A DNA stretch of 8,001 nt from Betaproteobacteria bacterium (lineage in GTDB: Bacteria; Pseudomonadota; Gammaproteobacteria; Burkholderiales; Burkholderiaceae_E): assembly GCA_009922405.1 (NCBI GenBank), contig RFVZ01000115.1:1-8001 (forward strand), read 5' to 3'. The translations under genes and the position numbers were made by a program. Position 1 is the stretch's first letter. The number at the start of each line of letters is the position of its first letter. Under the pieces are notes generated by a model. The model ran no database searches. It was not told the origin of the DNA and saw only the letters and a program-made list of their open reading frames with translations. Below, one piece after another: positions 1-5,419 of the stretch.

Positions 1-6
1 CCTAAC

Positions 7-630
7 GTGGCACGGTATATCGGTCCCCGCTGTAAATTATCGCGGCGCGAAGGCACGGATCTCTTCCTGAAGAGTTCCCGTCGTGCGCTCGATTCGAAAT
101 GTAAGCTTGACTCGCGCCCAGGCCAGCACGGCCGCACCTCCGGGGCGCGAACCTCGGATTATGGCAAGCAGTTGCGTGAAAAGCAGAAGGTCAAACGCAC
201 CTACGGTGTGCTTGAGCGTCAGTTCCGCCGCTATTTCGCCGAGGCCGAGCGCCGCAAAGGCAACACGGGGGAGACGCTGTTGCAACTCCTCGAATGCCGC
301 CTCGACAATGTGGTTTATCGCATGGGCTTTGGCTCGACGCGTGCAGAGGCCCGCCAGCTCATTAGCCATAAGTCCATCGTGGTCAACGGCCGCGTGTTGA
401 ATATTCCATCGGCACAGATCCGCTCCGGGGATGTCGTCGCGGTCCGTGAGAAGTCGCGCACCCAGGCCCGGATCCAGGATTCGCTCAATCTGGCTGATCA
501 GACCGGTTTCCCTGATTGGGTGTCGGTCGACAAGATCAAGATGGAAGGGACTTTCCGGCAGGTTCCGGATCGCTCAGAGATCGCTGCCGACATCAACGAA
601 AGTCTGGTCGTCGAGCTGTATTCGCGTTAA
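7..630 (+). CDS. rpsD: 30S ribosomal protein S4
   Basis: Primary 16S rRNA-binding protein that nucleates assembly of the 30S body; in many bacteria it also represses translation of its own operon. The 207-residue product has the usual S4 length and opens MARYIGPRCK, which fixes the GTG at position 7 as the start although only six bases lie upstream. The N-terminal rRNA-binding part covers about residues 1-95. The S4 RNA-binding fold lies at about 97-160, with RLDNVVYRMGFG followed by TRAEARQLISH. Only two cysteines (C9, C32) are seen in the N-terminal region, so the four-cysteine zinc knuckle of some S4 proteins is absent. rpoA follows after 50 bp, the standard alpha-operon order. The wording (GTDLFLKS, SRRALDSKCK) resembles betaproteobacterial S4. 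Confidence 0.97.
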   Translation: MARYIGPRCKLSRREGTDLFLKSSRRALDSKCKLDSRPGQHGRTSGARTSDYGKQLREKQKVKRTYGVLERQFRRYFAEAERRKGNTGETLLQLLECRLDNVVYRMGFGSTRAEARQLISHKSIVVNGRVLNIPSAQIRSGDVVAVREKSRTQARIQDSLNLADQTGFPDWVSVDKIKMEGTFRQVPDRSEIAADINESLVVELYSR

Positions 631-680
631 TTTTTTTGCGCTGATGCGCGGTTCCGTCAGGAACAAGGGAATTCGTAACG

Positions 681-1652
681 ATGCAAACCGCAATGCTGAA
701 GCCGCGGATCGTGGAAGTCGAACAACTCGGGCCCTCACACGCTCGGGTTGTCATGGAACCATTCGAACGTGGGTATGGTCATACCTTGGGTAACGCGCTA
801 CGGCGTGTCCTGTTGTCGTCTATGGTCGGGTACGCCCCGACCGAAGTTCAGATCGTGGGCGTTGTCCATGAGTACTCGACCGTTGACGGTCTGCGTGAAG
901 ACGTCGTCGATCTTTTGCTCAATCTGAAGGGCATTACCTTCAAGCTCCTCAATCGCGATGAGGTCTACCTGACTCTGCGCAAGGAGGGCCCGGGCGAAGT
1001 CCGCGCCTCAGACATTGATTGTCCTCATGATGTAGAGGTGATCAATCCCGAGCACGTCATCGGTCATCTGACGGCGGGTGGCAAGCTCGACATGCAGATC
1101 AAGGTCGAGCGTGGTCGTGGCTACATCCCAGGTACAGTGCGCAATCATGGCGAAGCCAAGACGATCGGGCGCATTGTGCTCGACGCATCGTTTTCGCCTG
1201 TTCGCCGCATCAGTTACGCCGTCGAGAGTGCGCGCGTCGAGCAACGTACCGACTTGGACAAGCTCGTTCTGGATGTAGAAACCAATGGTGTGGTGGCGCC
1301 TGAAGAGGCCGTTCGCTATGCCGCCCGTCTGCTCGTCGAACAGCTTTCAGTGTTTGCTGCGCTCGAAGGGGCAGAGCCCGCGATTGAGGCGGCGCGTACC
1401 CCGCAGATCGATCCGGTGCTGATGCGTCCGGTCGATGATCTCGAATTGACGGTGCGTTCGGCCAACTGCCTGAAAGCCGAGAATATTTATTACATCGGCG
1501 ATCTGATCCAGCGTACCGAAAACGAGTTGCTCAAGACCCCCAACCTGGGCCGTAAATCGCTCAACGAAATCAAGGAAGTGCTCGCCTCACGCGGTCTGAC
1601 TCTTGGGATGAAGCTCGAAAACTGGCCGCCGGCCGGTCTCGAGCGTCCCTGA
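681..1652 (+). CDS. rpoA: DNA-directed RNA polymerase subunit alpha
   Basis: Alpha subunit of RNA polymerase. It dimerises to start core assembly and contacts activators and UP elements through its C-terminal domain. The 323-residue protein starts MQTAMLKP, as expected for betaproteobacteria, with an AAGGGA Shine-Dalgarno-like stretch at 665-670. The N-terminal domain (about 1-230) contains the dimerisation and beta-binding signature ERGYGHTLGNALRRVLLSS at residues 29-47. A linker around 231-248 leads to the C-terminal domain (about 250-310), where VRSANCLKAENI carries R259, N262 and C263, matching the DNA-binding R265, N268 and C269 of E. coli. The C-terminus is an ordinary KLENWPP-type end. 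It lies between rpsD and rplQ in the conserved alpha operon. Nothing unusual seen. Confidence 0.98.
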   Translation: MQTAMLKPRIVEVEQLGPSHARVVMEPFERGYGHTLGNALRRVLLSSMVGYAPTEVQIVGVVHEYSTVDGLREDVVDLLLNLKGITFKLLNRDEVYLTLRKEGPGEVRASDIDCPHDVEVINPEHVIGHLTAGGKLDMQIKVERGRGYIPGTVRNHGEAKTIGRIVLDASFSPVRRISYAVESARVEQRTDLDKLVLDVETNGVVAPEEAVRYAARLLVEQLSVFAALEGAEPAIEAARTPQIDPVLMRPVDDLELTVRSANCLKAENIYYIGDLIQRTENELLKTPNLGRKSLNEIKEVLASRGLTLGMKLENWPPAGLERP

Positions 1653-1697
1653 GAGTTCGTCCACGACTTGTAGACACGCTCCGACAGGACCAAAATC

Positions 1698-2081
1698 ATG
1701 CGCCATCGCAACGGACTCCGAAAACTCAATCGCACCAGCGCGCATCGCCAAGCGCTGTTGCGCAACCTCTGCAATGCGCTCCTGCGTCATGAGCAGATCA
1801 AGACCACCCTGCCCAAGGCCAAAGAGCTGCGCCGGGTCGTTGAACCGATCATCACCTTGAGCAAGACCCCGTCTCTGTCCAACCGCCGGCTTGTGTTTTC
1901 GAGGCTGCGCGATCGCGAGATGGTGGTGAAGCTGTTCGATGATTTGGGCCCACGATTTGCGCGTCGGCCTGGAGGCTACACGCGGATCATGAAGTTTGGA
2001 TTCCGCCTAGGCGATGCCGCGCCGATGGCCGTGATTGAGCTGACCGAGCGCAGCGAGACCGCAGAAGCTGCGGTCGAATAG
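1698..2081 (+). CDS. rplQ: 50S ribosomal protein L17
   Basis: Large-subunit protein L17, a 23S rRNA-binding component near the exit-tunnel side of the 50S. The 127-residue product has the normal length for the family. It opens MRHRNGLRKLNRTSAHR and carries the signature IKTTLPKAKELRRVVEP at about residues 34-50 and the conserved FGFRLGDAAPMAVIEL near the end. The start is supported by AGGA at 1686-1689, eight bases before the ATG. It is the usual last gene of the alpha operon, 45 bp after rpoA. The last six or seven codons form a strong inverted repeat (2057-2075), listed separately. The C-terminal ERSETAEAAVE tail is short and acidic, as is common in this family. Confidence 0.97.
   Translation: MRHRNGLRKLNRTSAHRQALLRNLCNALLRHEQIKTTLPKAKELRRVVEPIITLSKTPSLSNRRLVFSRLRDREMVVKLFDDLGPRFARRPGGYTRIMKFGFRLGDAAPMAVIELTERSETAEAAVE
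2057..2075 (+). other. Perfect 8-bp inverted repeat at the 3' end of rplQ
   Basis: GACCGCAG (2057-2064), a three-base AAG spacer and CTGCGGTC (2068-2075) form a perfect 8-bp stem ending four bases before the rplQ stop codon. No T-tract follows, so it is not a classical intrinsic terminator. It could protect the 3' end of the operon transcript or be part of a Rho-type termination region. It may equally be a by-product of the Glu/Thr/Ala codons of the tail. The pairing is seen; any function is inference. Confidence 0.4.
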
Positions 2082-2090
2082 AGGCACGCT

Positions 2091-2145
2091 GGGCCCACTG
2101 ACCGGGTCCCATCCATCGGGCCCCGTCCATCGGGTCCCATCCAGC
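2091..2145. repeat. Degenerate tandem repeat, four GGGYCC units at 13-14 bp spacing
   Basis: Three 14-bp units are clear: GGGTCCCATCCATC (2104-2117), GGGCCCCGTCCATC (2118-2131) and GGGTCCCATCCAGC (2132-2145). A weaker 13-bp unit starting GGGCCC precedes them at 2091. Each unit begins with a palindromic or near-palindromic GGGYCC core, so the array could pair in several alternative ways as RNA or act as spaced protein sites. It lies ten bases after the rplQ stop codon. Its function is unknown; a decayed slippage repeat is the simplest reading. Confidence 0.75.
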
Positions 2146-2176
2146 TCTGAGCTGGTTCGGCCCGCACTGACGGGCT
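2141..2176 (+). other. Two adjacent small hairpins downstream of rplQ
   Basis: CCAGCT (2141-2146), loop CTG, AGCTGG (2150-2155) forms a 6-bp stem. Three bases later GGCCCG (2159-2164), loop CACTGA, CGGGCT (2171-2176) forms another with one G-T wobble. There is no T-tract, so an intrinsic terminator is not supported. They may help end or stabilise the ribosomal transcript. The first hairpin overlaps the last repeat unit. Confidence 0.35.
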
Positions 2177-2376
2177 GAGTGAGCGGGGAGTCCACGGGCT
2201 TTCGCCATGAGGATTCCCTGTTGAGGGCCTCCCCCATCGGCATCTCCCTTTAGATCTCAGCGTAAGCACTCTGGCGTTTGCGCGATCTTTCGCACGGCGT
2301 TCGTGCGTAGCTCCAGTAGCCTCTCGTTCCCTGTGGTGCGGCCCTGTTTGCGTGCCGCAACGCGACCCAGGTTTTC

Positions 2377-2388
2377 AAGGACGAGGAC
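2377..2388 (+). promoter_or_regulatory. Ribosome-binding site of the GAF-GGDEF gene
   Basis: AAGGA at 2377-2381 stands seven bases before the ATG at 2389. A second GAGGA at 2383-2387 is too close to serve that ATG. This supports translation starting at 2389 and shows that the gene can be translated independently of rplQ, although no promoter is recognised. Confidence 0.6.
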
Positions 2389-3399
2389 ATGATCAACCCG
2401 ACGAGTTTTGCCGTACCGGTACGTGAGAGTGATCGGTTGCAGGCGCTCTGGAGTTACGAGATTCTCGATACGGAGCCTGAGGGTGAGTACGACGCGCTCT
2501 GCCGACTGGCATCGCACACGTTCGGAGTCCCGACGTCACTGATTTCGCTGGTCGACGAAAAGCGCGTCTGGTTCAAGTCGCGGCGGGGGTTTGCCCTGCC
2601 CGAGGTATCGCGGGCGGATGCGTTTGCTGCGTATGCCGTGCTGGCGCCCCACGAGATTATGGTCGTAGCCAACCTGCGACATGATTCGCGGTTCTCCGGT
2701 CATCCAATGGTCGTTGGCAGTCCGAGGTTCCGTTTTTATGCGGCGGTGCCGGTGCTCGATGCCACCGGACTGGCGCTGGGCGCACTCGAAATCCTCGACG
2801 TCAATGAGCGCTCGCTGACTTCAACTCAGTACGATGCGCTGCGCGATCTCGGGGGCTTTGTGATGACGGCCATGATGTCGCGTCGCCAAGCGCTCGACCT
2901 CACGCGGTTGCCCAATACGGACTACCTCACGGGGATCGGTAATCGGGCCGGATTTGATAAGGCGGTCGCGATCGAAATTGAGAATGCGCGCCGTAGCGGG
3001 ACGACCTTTGCGGTCTTGTGCATGGATCTCGATGGCTTTAAGGCCGTGAACGATCGATTTGGCCATCCCGCGGGTGATGAGGTCTTGCGTGAGGTCTCCC
3101 GACGCCTCAAGGATCTGGTGCGTAAAGGTGACACCTTGGGTCGGCTTGGGGGCGATGAGTTCGGCATCGTGCTTCGCAATGGCGACGAGAGCTCGGCGCA
3201 GGCCCTTCTCGAGCGCATTGCTGAGGGGGTCCTGGAACCGATTGTGTTGCGTTGTGGGGCCCAGGTGCGGGTGGGTATCTCGGGCGGATGCGCCGAATTC
3301 GACCAGACTCAGGATTCCGCGGAGCTGATGTTAAGCCTGGCCGACCAGGCCTTGTACCGCGAAAAGAGAAAGGCGGTTGCCCTGCGACTCGTCTCCTGA
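2389..3399 (+). CDS. GAF-GGDEF diguanylate cyclase
   Basis: Predicted cytoplasmic diguanylate cyclase that makes c-di-GMP from two GTP. The 336-residue protein has no signal peptide or membrane segment. A GAF sensor domain covers about residues 18-165; it has RLQALWSYEILDTEPEGEYD at its start and FYAAVPVLDATGLALGALEILD near its end, as in the GAF domains common in front of GGDEF domains. The GGDEF domain follows (about 173-330). It has DYLTGIGNR (178-186), metal aspartate D213 in MDLDGFKAVND, the GHPAGD loop (225-230) and an intact GGDEF at 254-258. The product-inhibition I-site RxxD is present as RKGD (245-248), five residues before the motif. The usual cysteine in the GAF SFCAHAI-type segment is replaced (DAFAAYAV), so the ligand is unknown. 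Synthase activity is inferred from these residues. A c-di-GMP phosphodiesterase gene starts 55 bp downstream. Confidence 0.9.
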   Translation: MINPTSFAVPVRESDRLQALWSYEILDTEPEGEYDALCRLASHTFGVPTSLISLVDEKRVWFKSRRGFALPEVSRADAFAAYAVLAPHEIMVVANLRHDSRFSGHPMVVGSPRFRFYAAVPVLDATGLALGALEILDVNERSLTSTQYDALRDLGGFVMTAMMSRRQALDLTRLPNTDYLTGIGNRAGFDKAVAIEIENARRSGTTFAVLCMDLDGFKAVNDRFGHPAGDEVLREVSRRLKDLVRKGDTLGRLGGDEFGIVLRNGDESSAQALLERIAEGVLEPIVLRCGAQVRVGISGGCAEFDQTQDSAELMLSLADQALYREKRKAVALRLVS

Positions 3400-3442
3400 G
3401 CCATTGTGATTGCGCGCCTGCGCAACACCAAAACCTTTCCTT

Positions 3443-3457
3443 GAGGGGATCAAATTG
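3443..3457 (+). promoter_or_regulatory. Ribosome-binding site that decides a TTG start
   Basis: GAGGGG at 3443-3448 lies six bases before a TTG at 3455. The open frame extends upstream to a TTG at 3410, but that codon has no purine-rich site at a useful distance. I therefore take 3455 as the start of the PAS-GGDEF-EAL gene. Confidence 0.6.
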
Positions 3458-5419
3458 GCTGATTTTTGCGACCTGCCGGTCACGTGGAACCGGATTCTGC
3501 AGGGCTTACCCGTTGGGCTCGTTCAAATGTCACGTGATGGCGAAATCCTCGCCATGAATACCCCCGCAGAGGCAATTTTGTTGGCCATCAACGCGGCGCC
3601 CCCGACCAACTTTTTTCAGTGTCTCGCCTCCGACGCGCCCACATTGCTGCGTCAGGCCGAGGATCTGGATTTGAATCAGTCTTTGACTCCGTCTTTTAAT
3701 CAGTCACCCGATCCAACCCAGGTCATCTTCAGCTTGCCTTTGCGCGACGAGCAAATTGAGGGCCGCCTGATGCGGTTTGCGTCGGGGGGCTATCTCGCGG
3801 CACTGAGCCCAGCACAGGGGGTAGGCATCCTAGGAGCTACGGGTGGTGTGGGTGGTCATGTTGGTGCGCCACGACGTACGATCGAGGCCCAATGCGACCC
3901 GCTGACGAAGATGCAGAATCGGGGCGGGATTCGGCAGGCGGTGCAGAACGCCCTTGATCGATCCGCGACCGAACCGGATCACCGCTTTACAGTCTTCTTT
4001 CTCAACTGTGATCGCTTTATGCAGATCAACAACGCGTTGGGATACGGCGCTGGCGACACTTTATTGCGCTTAGTCGCGGAGCGCCTGCGCGGAACCTTGC
4101 GGGCGAGTGGTTCAGCCCCGGAGGCCGAACGGCCCACCGCCGAACTGGCGCGGATCGGCGCCGATGAATTTGTTGTCCTGCTGGATCAGCTCGGCCCCGA
4201 TGATGACCCTCAAATCGTCGCGCAGCGGGTGCTCGATGTGCTCGCTAAGCCGTATCGGATTGGAGAGCATCAGGTGCGCTGTGCAGTCAGTATGGGCATG
4301 GTGATGGTGGCGCAGCAGGGGGCGCAGCAGGGGGCGCAGACCTCGTTATCGACACCGGTGCTACAAACCGCCGATACGGTTTTGCGCGACGCCAGTATTG
4401 CGATGAGTGCTGCCAAGCGGGCGGGCGGTGGCCGGTATGCAATTTTTGATCCACGGATGGGCGAAGCCGCCGCATGGCGTGGGACGATGGAAGCAGATTT
4501 GCGTCGGGGACTCGCCAACGGCGAACTCCACGTGGTCTATCAGCCTCTCGTCGTGGTTCGTGGCGCCGCGGTTCGGGTGCTTCATGGGGTTGAAGCCCTC
4601 GTGCGCTGGGATCATCCCGTCCGAGGGCCGATTCCGCCGCTTGAATTCATTGGCGTCGCCGAAGAAGGGGGCTTGATTGATGAGCTGAGCGACTTTGTGC
4701 TCAATACCGCTTGCAGTCAGTTTGTTCGTTGGCGTCACGAGCTTGGCGCTGCGGCGCCGGGCTTATTGGCCGTCAATCTGTCGCGCGCACAACTGCTGCG
4801 TCCCGGTTGGATCGATGTAGTTCGAGCCGCGCTCAAGGAACATCAGATGGCGCCAGAGGACCTGCAGCTCGAAGTCACCGAGAGCCTCGCAGCGCAGCAT
4901 GAGGGCGTCAGCACTTTGTTGCAGGAGCTAAAGTCGCTGGGCCTGTCGCTGGCGCTCGATGATTTTGGCACCGGGTATTCATCGCTTTCGAGCTTGCACG
5001 CCTTGCCGATCGATACCGTTAAGATCGACCGATCATTCGTCAGTCAGTCCGATAGCAGTAGCCACCATCGGGCGCTGATCGAAGCGACGGTGCGCGTGGC
5101 CAATAGTCTGGGCATGACGACCGTGGCCGAGGGGGTCGAGACGCAGGCGCAGGCCGACGTAATCGCGTCTTTGGGTTGTGACAGCGCGCAGGGCTACTGG
5201 TTTAGTAGGCCCCTGCAGGCCGAGGCCTTGGCCCTTTGGGCCAATGAATTTGGAGGGGCGCAAGTGGGGAGTGCGGGGGCCGTCGTAATGACTAAGGTGA
5301 CTAAGGTGATCGCGGTGACTGGGGTGCCTGGGATTACCGAAGTGACCGAAGTGACCAAAGTGGCCACCGTGACCTCGGTATCGTCAAATCGCCCCGAATT
5401 GACCCCAGTCAATCCTTGA
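3455..5419 (+). CDS. PAS-GGDEF(degenerate)-EAL c-di-GMP phosphodiesterase
   Basis: Predicted cytoplasmic c-di-GMP phosphodiesterase (654 residues from TTG 3455). A PAS-like sensor (about 8-115) begins with LPVGLVQMSRDGEILAMN. A glycine-rich linker (about 122-137) leads to a GGDEF domain (about 145-335) that looks inactive: the motif reads GADEF (235-239), the first metal aspartate is Asn (N184 in FLNCDRF), and the I-site reads RPTA. Such domains often bind GTP and regulate the EAL. The EAL domain (about 350-598) keeps the catalytic set: Q363, E380-A-L, N441, E473, D502-D503 in LDDFGTGYSS, K523, E559 in AEGVE and Q579. No membrane segments are seen. Two oddities are an AQQG repeat inside the GGDEF domain (286-295) and a Val-Thr-x repeat tail (from residue 612). 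It follows a diguanylate cyclase gene, so the pair may be co-transcribed. Its 3' end overlaps hemB by 11 bp on the opposite strand. Confidence 0.9.
   Translation: MADFCDLPVTWNRILQGLPVGLVQMSRDGEILAMNTPAEAILLAINAAPPTNFFQCLASDAPTLLRQAEDLDLNQSLTPSFNQSPDPTQVIFSLPLRDEQIEGRLMRFASGGYLAALSPAQGVGILGATGGVGGHVGAPRRTIEAQCDPLTKMQNRGGIRQAVQNALDRSATEPDHRFTVFFLNCDRFMQINNALGYGAGDTLLRLVAERLRGTLRASGSAPEAERPTAELARIGADEFVVLLDQLGPDDDPQIVAQRVLDVLAKPYRIGEHQVRCAVSMGMVMVAQQGAQQGAQTSLSTPVLQTADTVLRDASIAMSAAKRAGGGRYAIFDPRMGEAAAWRGTMEADLRRGLANGELHVVYQPLVVVRGAAVRVLHGVEALVRWDHPVRGPIPPLEFIGVAEEGGLIDELSDFVLNTACSQFVRWRHELGAAAPGLLAVNLSRAQLLRPGWIDVVRAALKEHQMAPEDLQLEVTESLAAQHEGVSTLLQELKSLGLSLALDDFGTGYSSLSSLHALPIDTVKIDRSFVSQSDSSSHHRALIEATVRVANSLGMTTVAEGVETQAQADVIASLGCDSAQGYWFSRPLQAEALALWANEFGGAQVGSAGAVVMTKVTKVIAVTGVPGITEVTEVTKVATVTSVSSNRPELTPVNP
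3829..3873 (+). repeat. Glycine-rich G/T-rich linker sequence
   Basis: Low-complexity stretch with repeated GGTGGT/GGGTGG words. It encodes a Gly/Val-rich linker (LGATGGVGGHVGAP) between the PAS-like domain and the GGDEF domain. It looks like local slippage expansion and remains in frame. A flexible interdomain linker is the simplest role. Confidence 0.5.
4310..4339 (+). repeat. In-frame 12-bp tandem repeat (2.5 copies)
   Basis: The unit GCGCAGCAGGGG is exactly repeated (4310-4321, 4322-4333) and followed by a half copy GCGCAG (4334-4339). It encodes AQQGAQQGAQ at residues 286-295 of the phosphodiesterase, just after the strand VSMGMVMV of the degenerate GGDEF domain. The exact identity of the copies suggests a recent duplication. 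It lengthens a surface loop and does not break the frame. Confidence 0.9.
5288..5377 (+). repeat. 9-bp tandem repeat array encoding a Val-Thr-x tail
   Basis: About ten 9-bp units with approximate consensus GTGACYRRR run in frame. Examples are GTGACTAAG (5297), GTGACTGGG (5315), GTGACCGAA (5342) and GTGACCAAA (5351). They encode the end of the phosphodiesterase as successive Val-Thr-Lys/Glu/Gly tripeptides, with variants such as V-I-A, V-P-G and V-A-T. The array lies beyond the EAL fold (about 40 residues before the stop). It is also just past the end of hemB on the other strand, within its likely downstream transcript. Function is unknown. Confidence 0.85.

Larger units (their letters stand above)
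2082..2388. other. 307-bp intergenic gap between rplQ and the GAF-GGDEF gene
   Basis: No convincing gene is found on either strand. Open frames on the minus strand give arginine/proline-rich translations with no family resemblance, and the repeats at 2091-2145 account for their repetitive part. The left half holds the GGGYCC repeat and two small hairpins; a third hairpin lies at 2291-2307 (CGCACG, loop GCGTT, CGTGCG). None is followed by a T-run. I find no convincing -35/-10 pair for the downstream gene and no trace of cutA or dsbD coding sequence. The last stretch supplies the ribosome-binding site of the GAF-GGDEF gene. Confidence 0.6.

Noticed and set aside
631..650. T7 run after rpsD as an intrinsic terminator
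   Set aside because: No stable hairpin precedes the T-run. The small GCGC stem (638-649) comes after it, and rpoA is normally co-transcribed with rpsD.
2091..2138. G-quadruplex in the repeat
   Set aside because: There are four GGG runs on the plus strand, but the loops are 10-11 bases and each run is next to a complementary CCC, so hairpins are more likely.
2104..2145. CRISPR array
   Set aside because: Units are only 14 bp with no spacers between them and no cas genes nearby.
1976..2269. Minus-strand open frames over the rplQ-GAF-GGDEF gap
   Set aside because: Their composition is driven by the GGGYCC repeat and GC-rich codons. They overlap rplQ and resemble no family.
2240..2388. c-di-GMP riboswitch upstream of the GAF-GGDEF gene
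   Set aside because: I looked for the conserved GEMM-type core and did not find it; only a simple 6-bp hairpin at 2291-2307 is present.
3410..3454. Upstream TTG start (3410) for the PAS-GGDEF-EAL gene
   Set aside because: It has no ribosome-binding site at useful distance and adds 15 residues before the PAS-like domain with no family support. GAGGGG six bases before TTG 3455 fits better.
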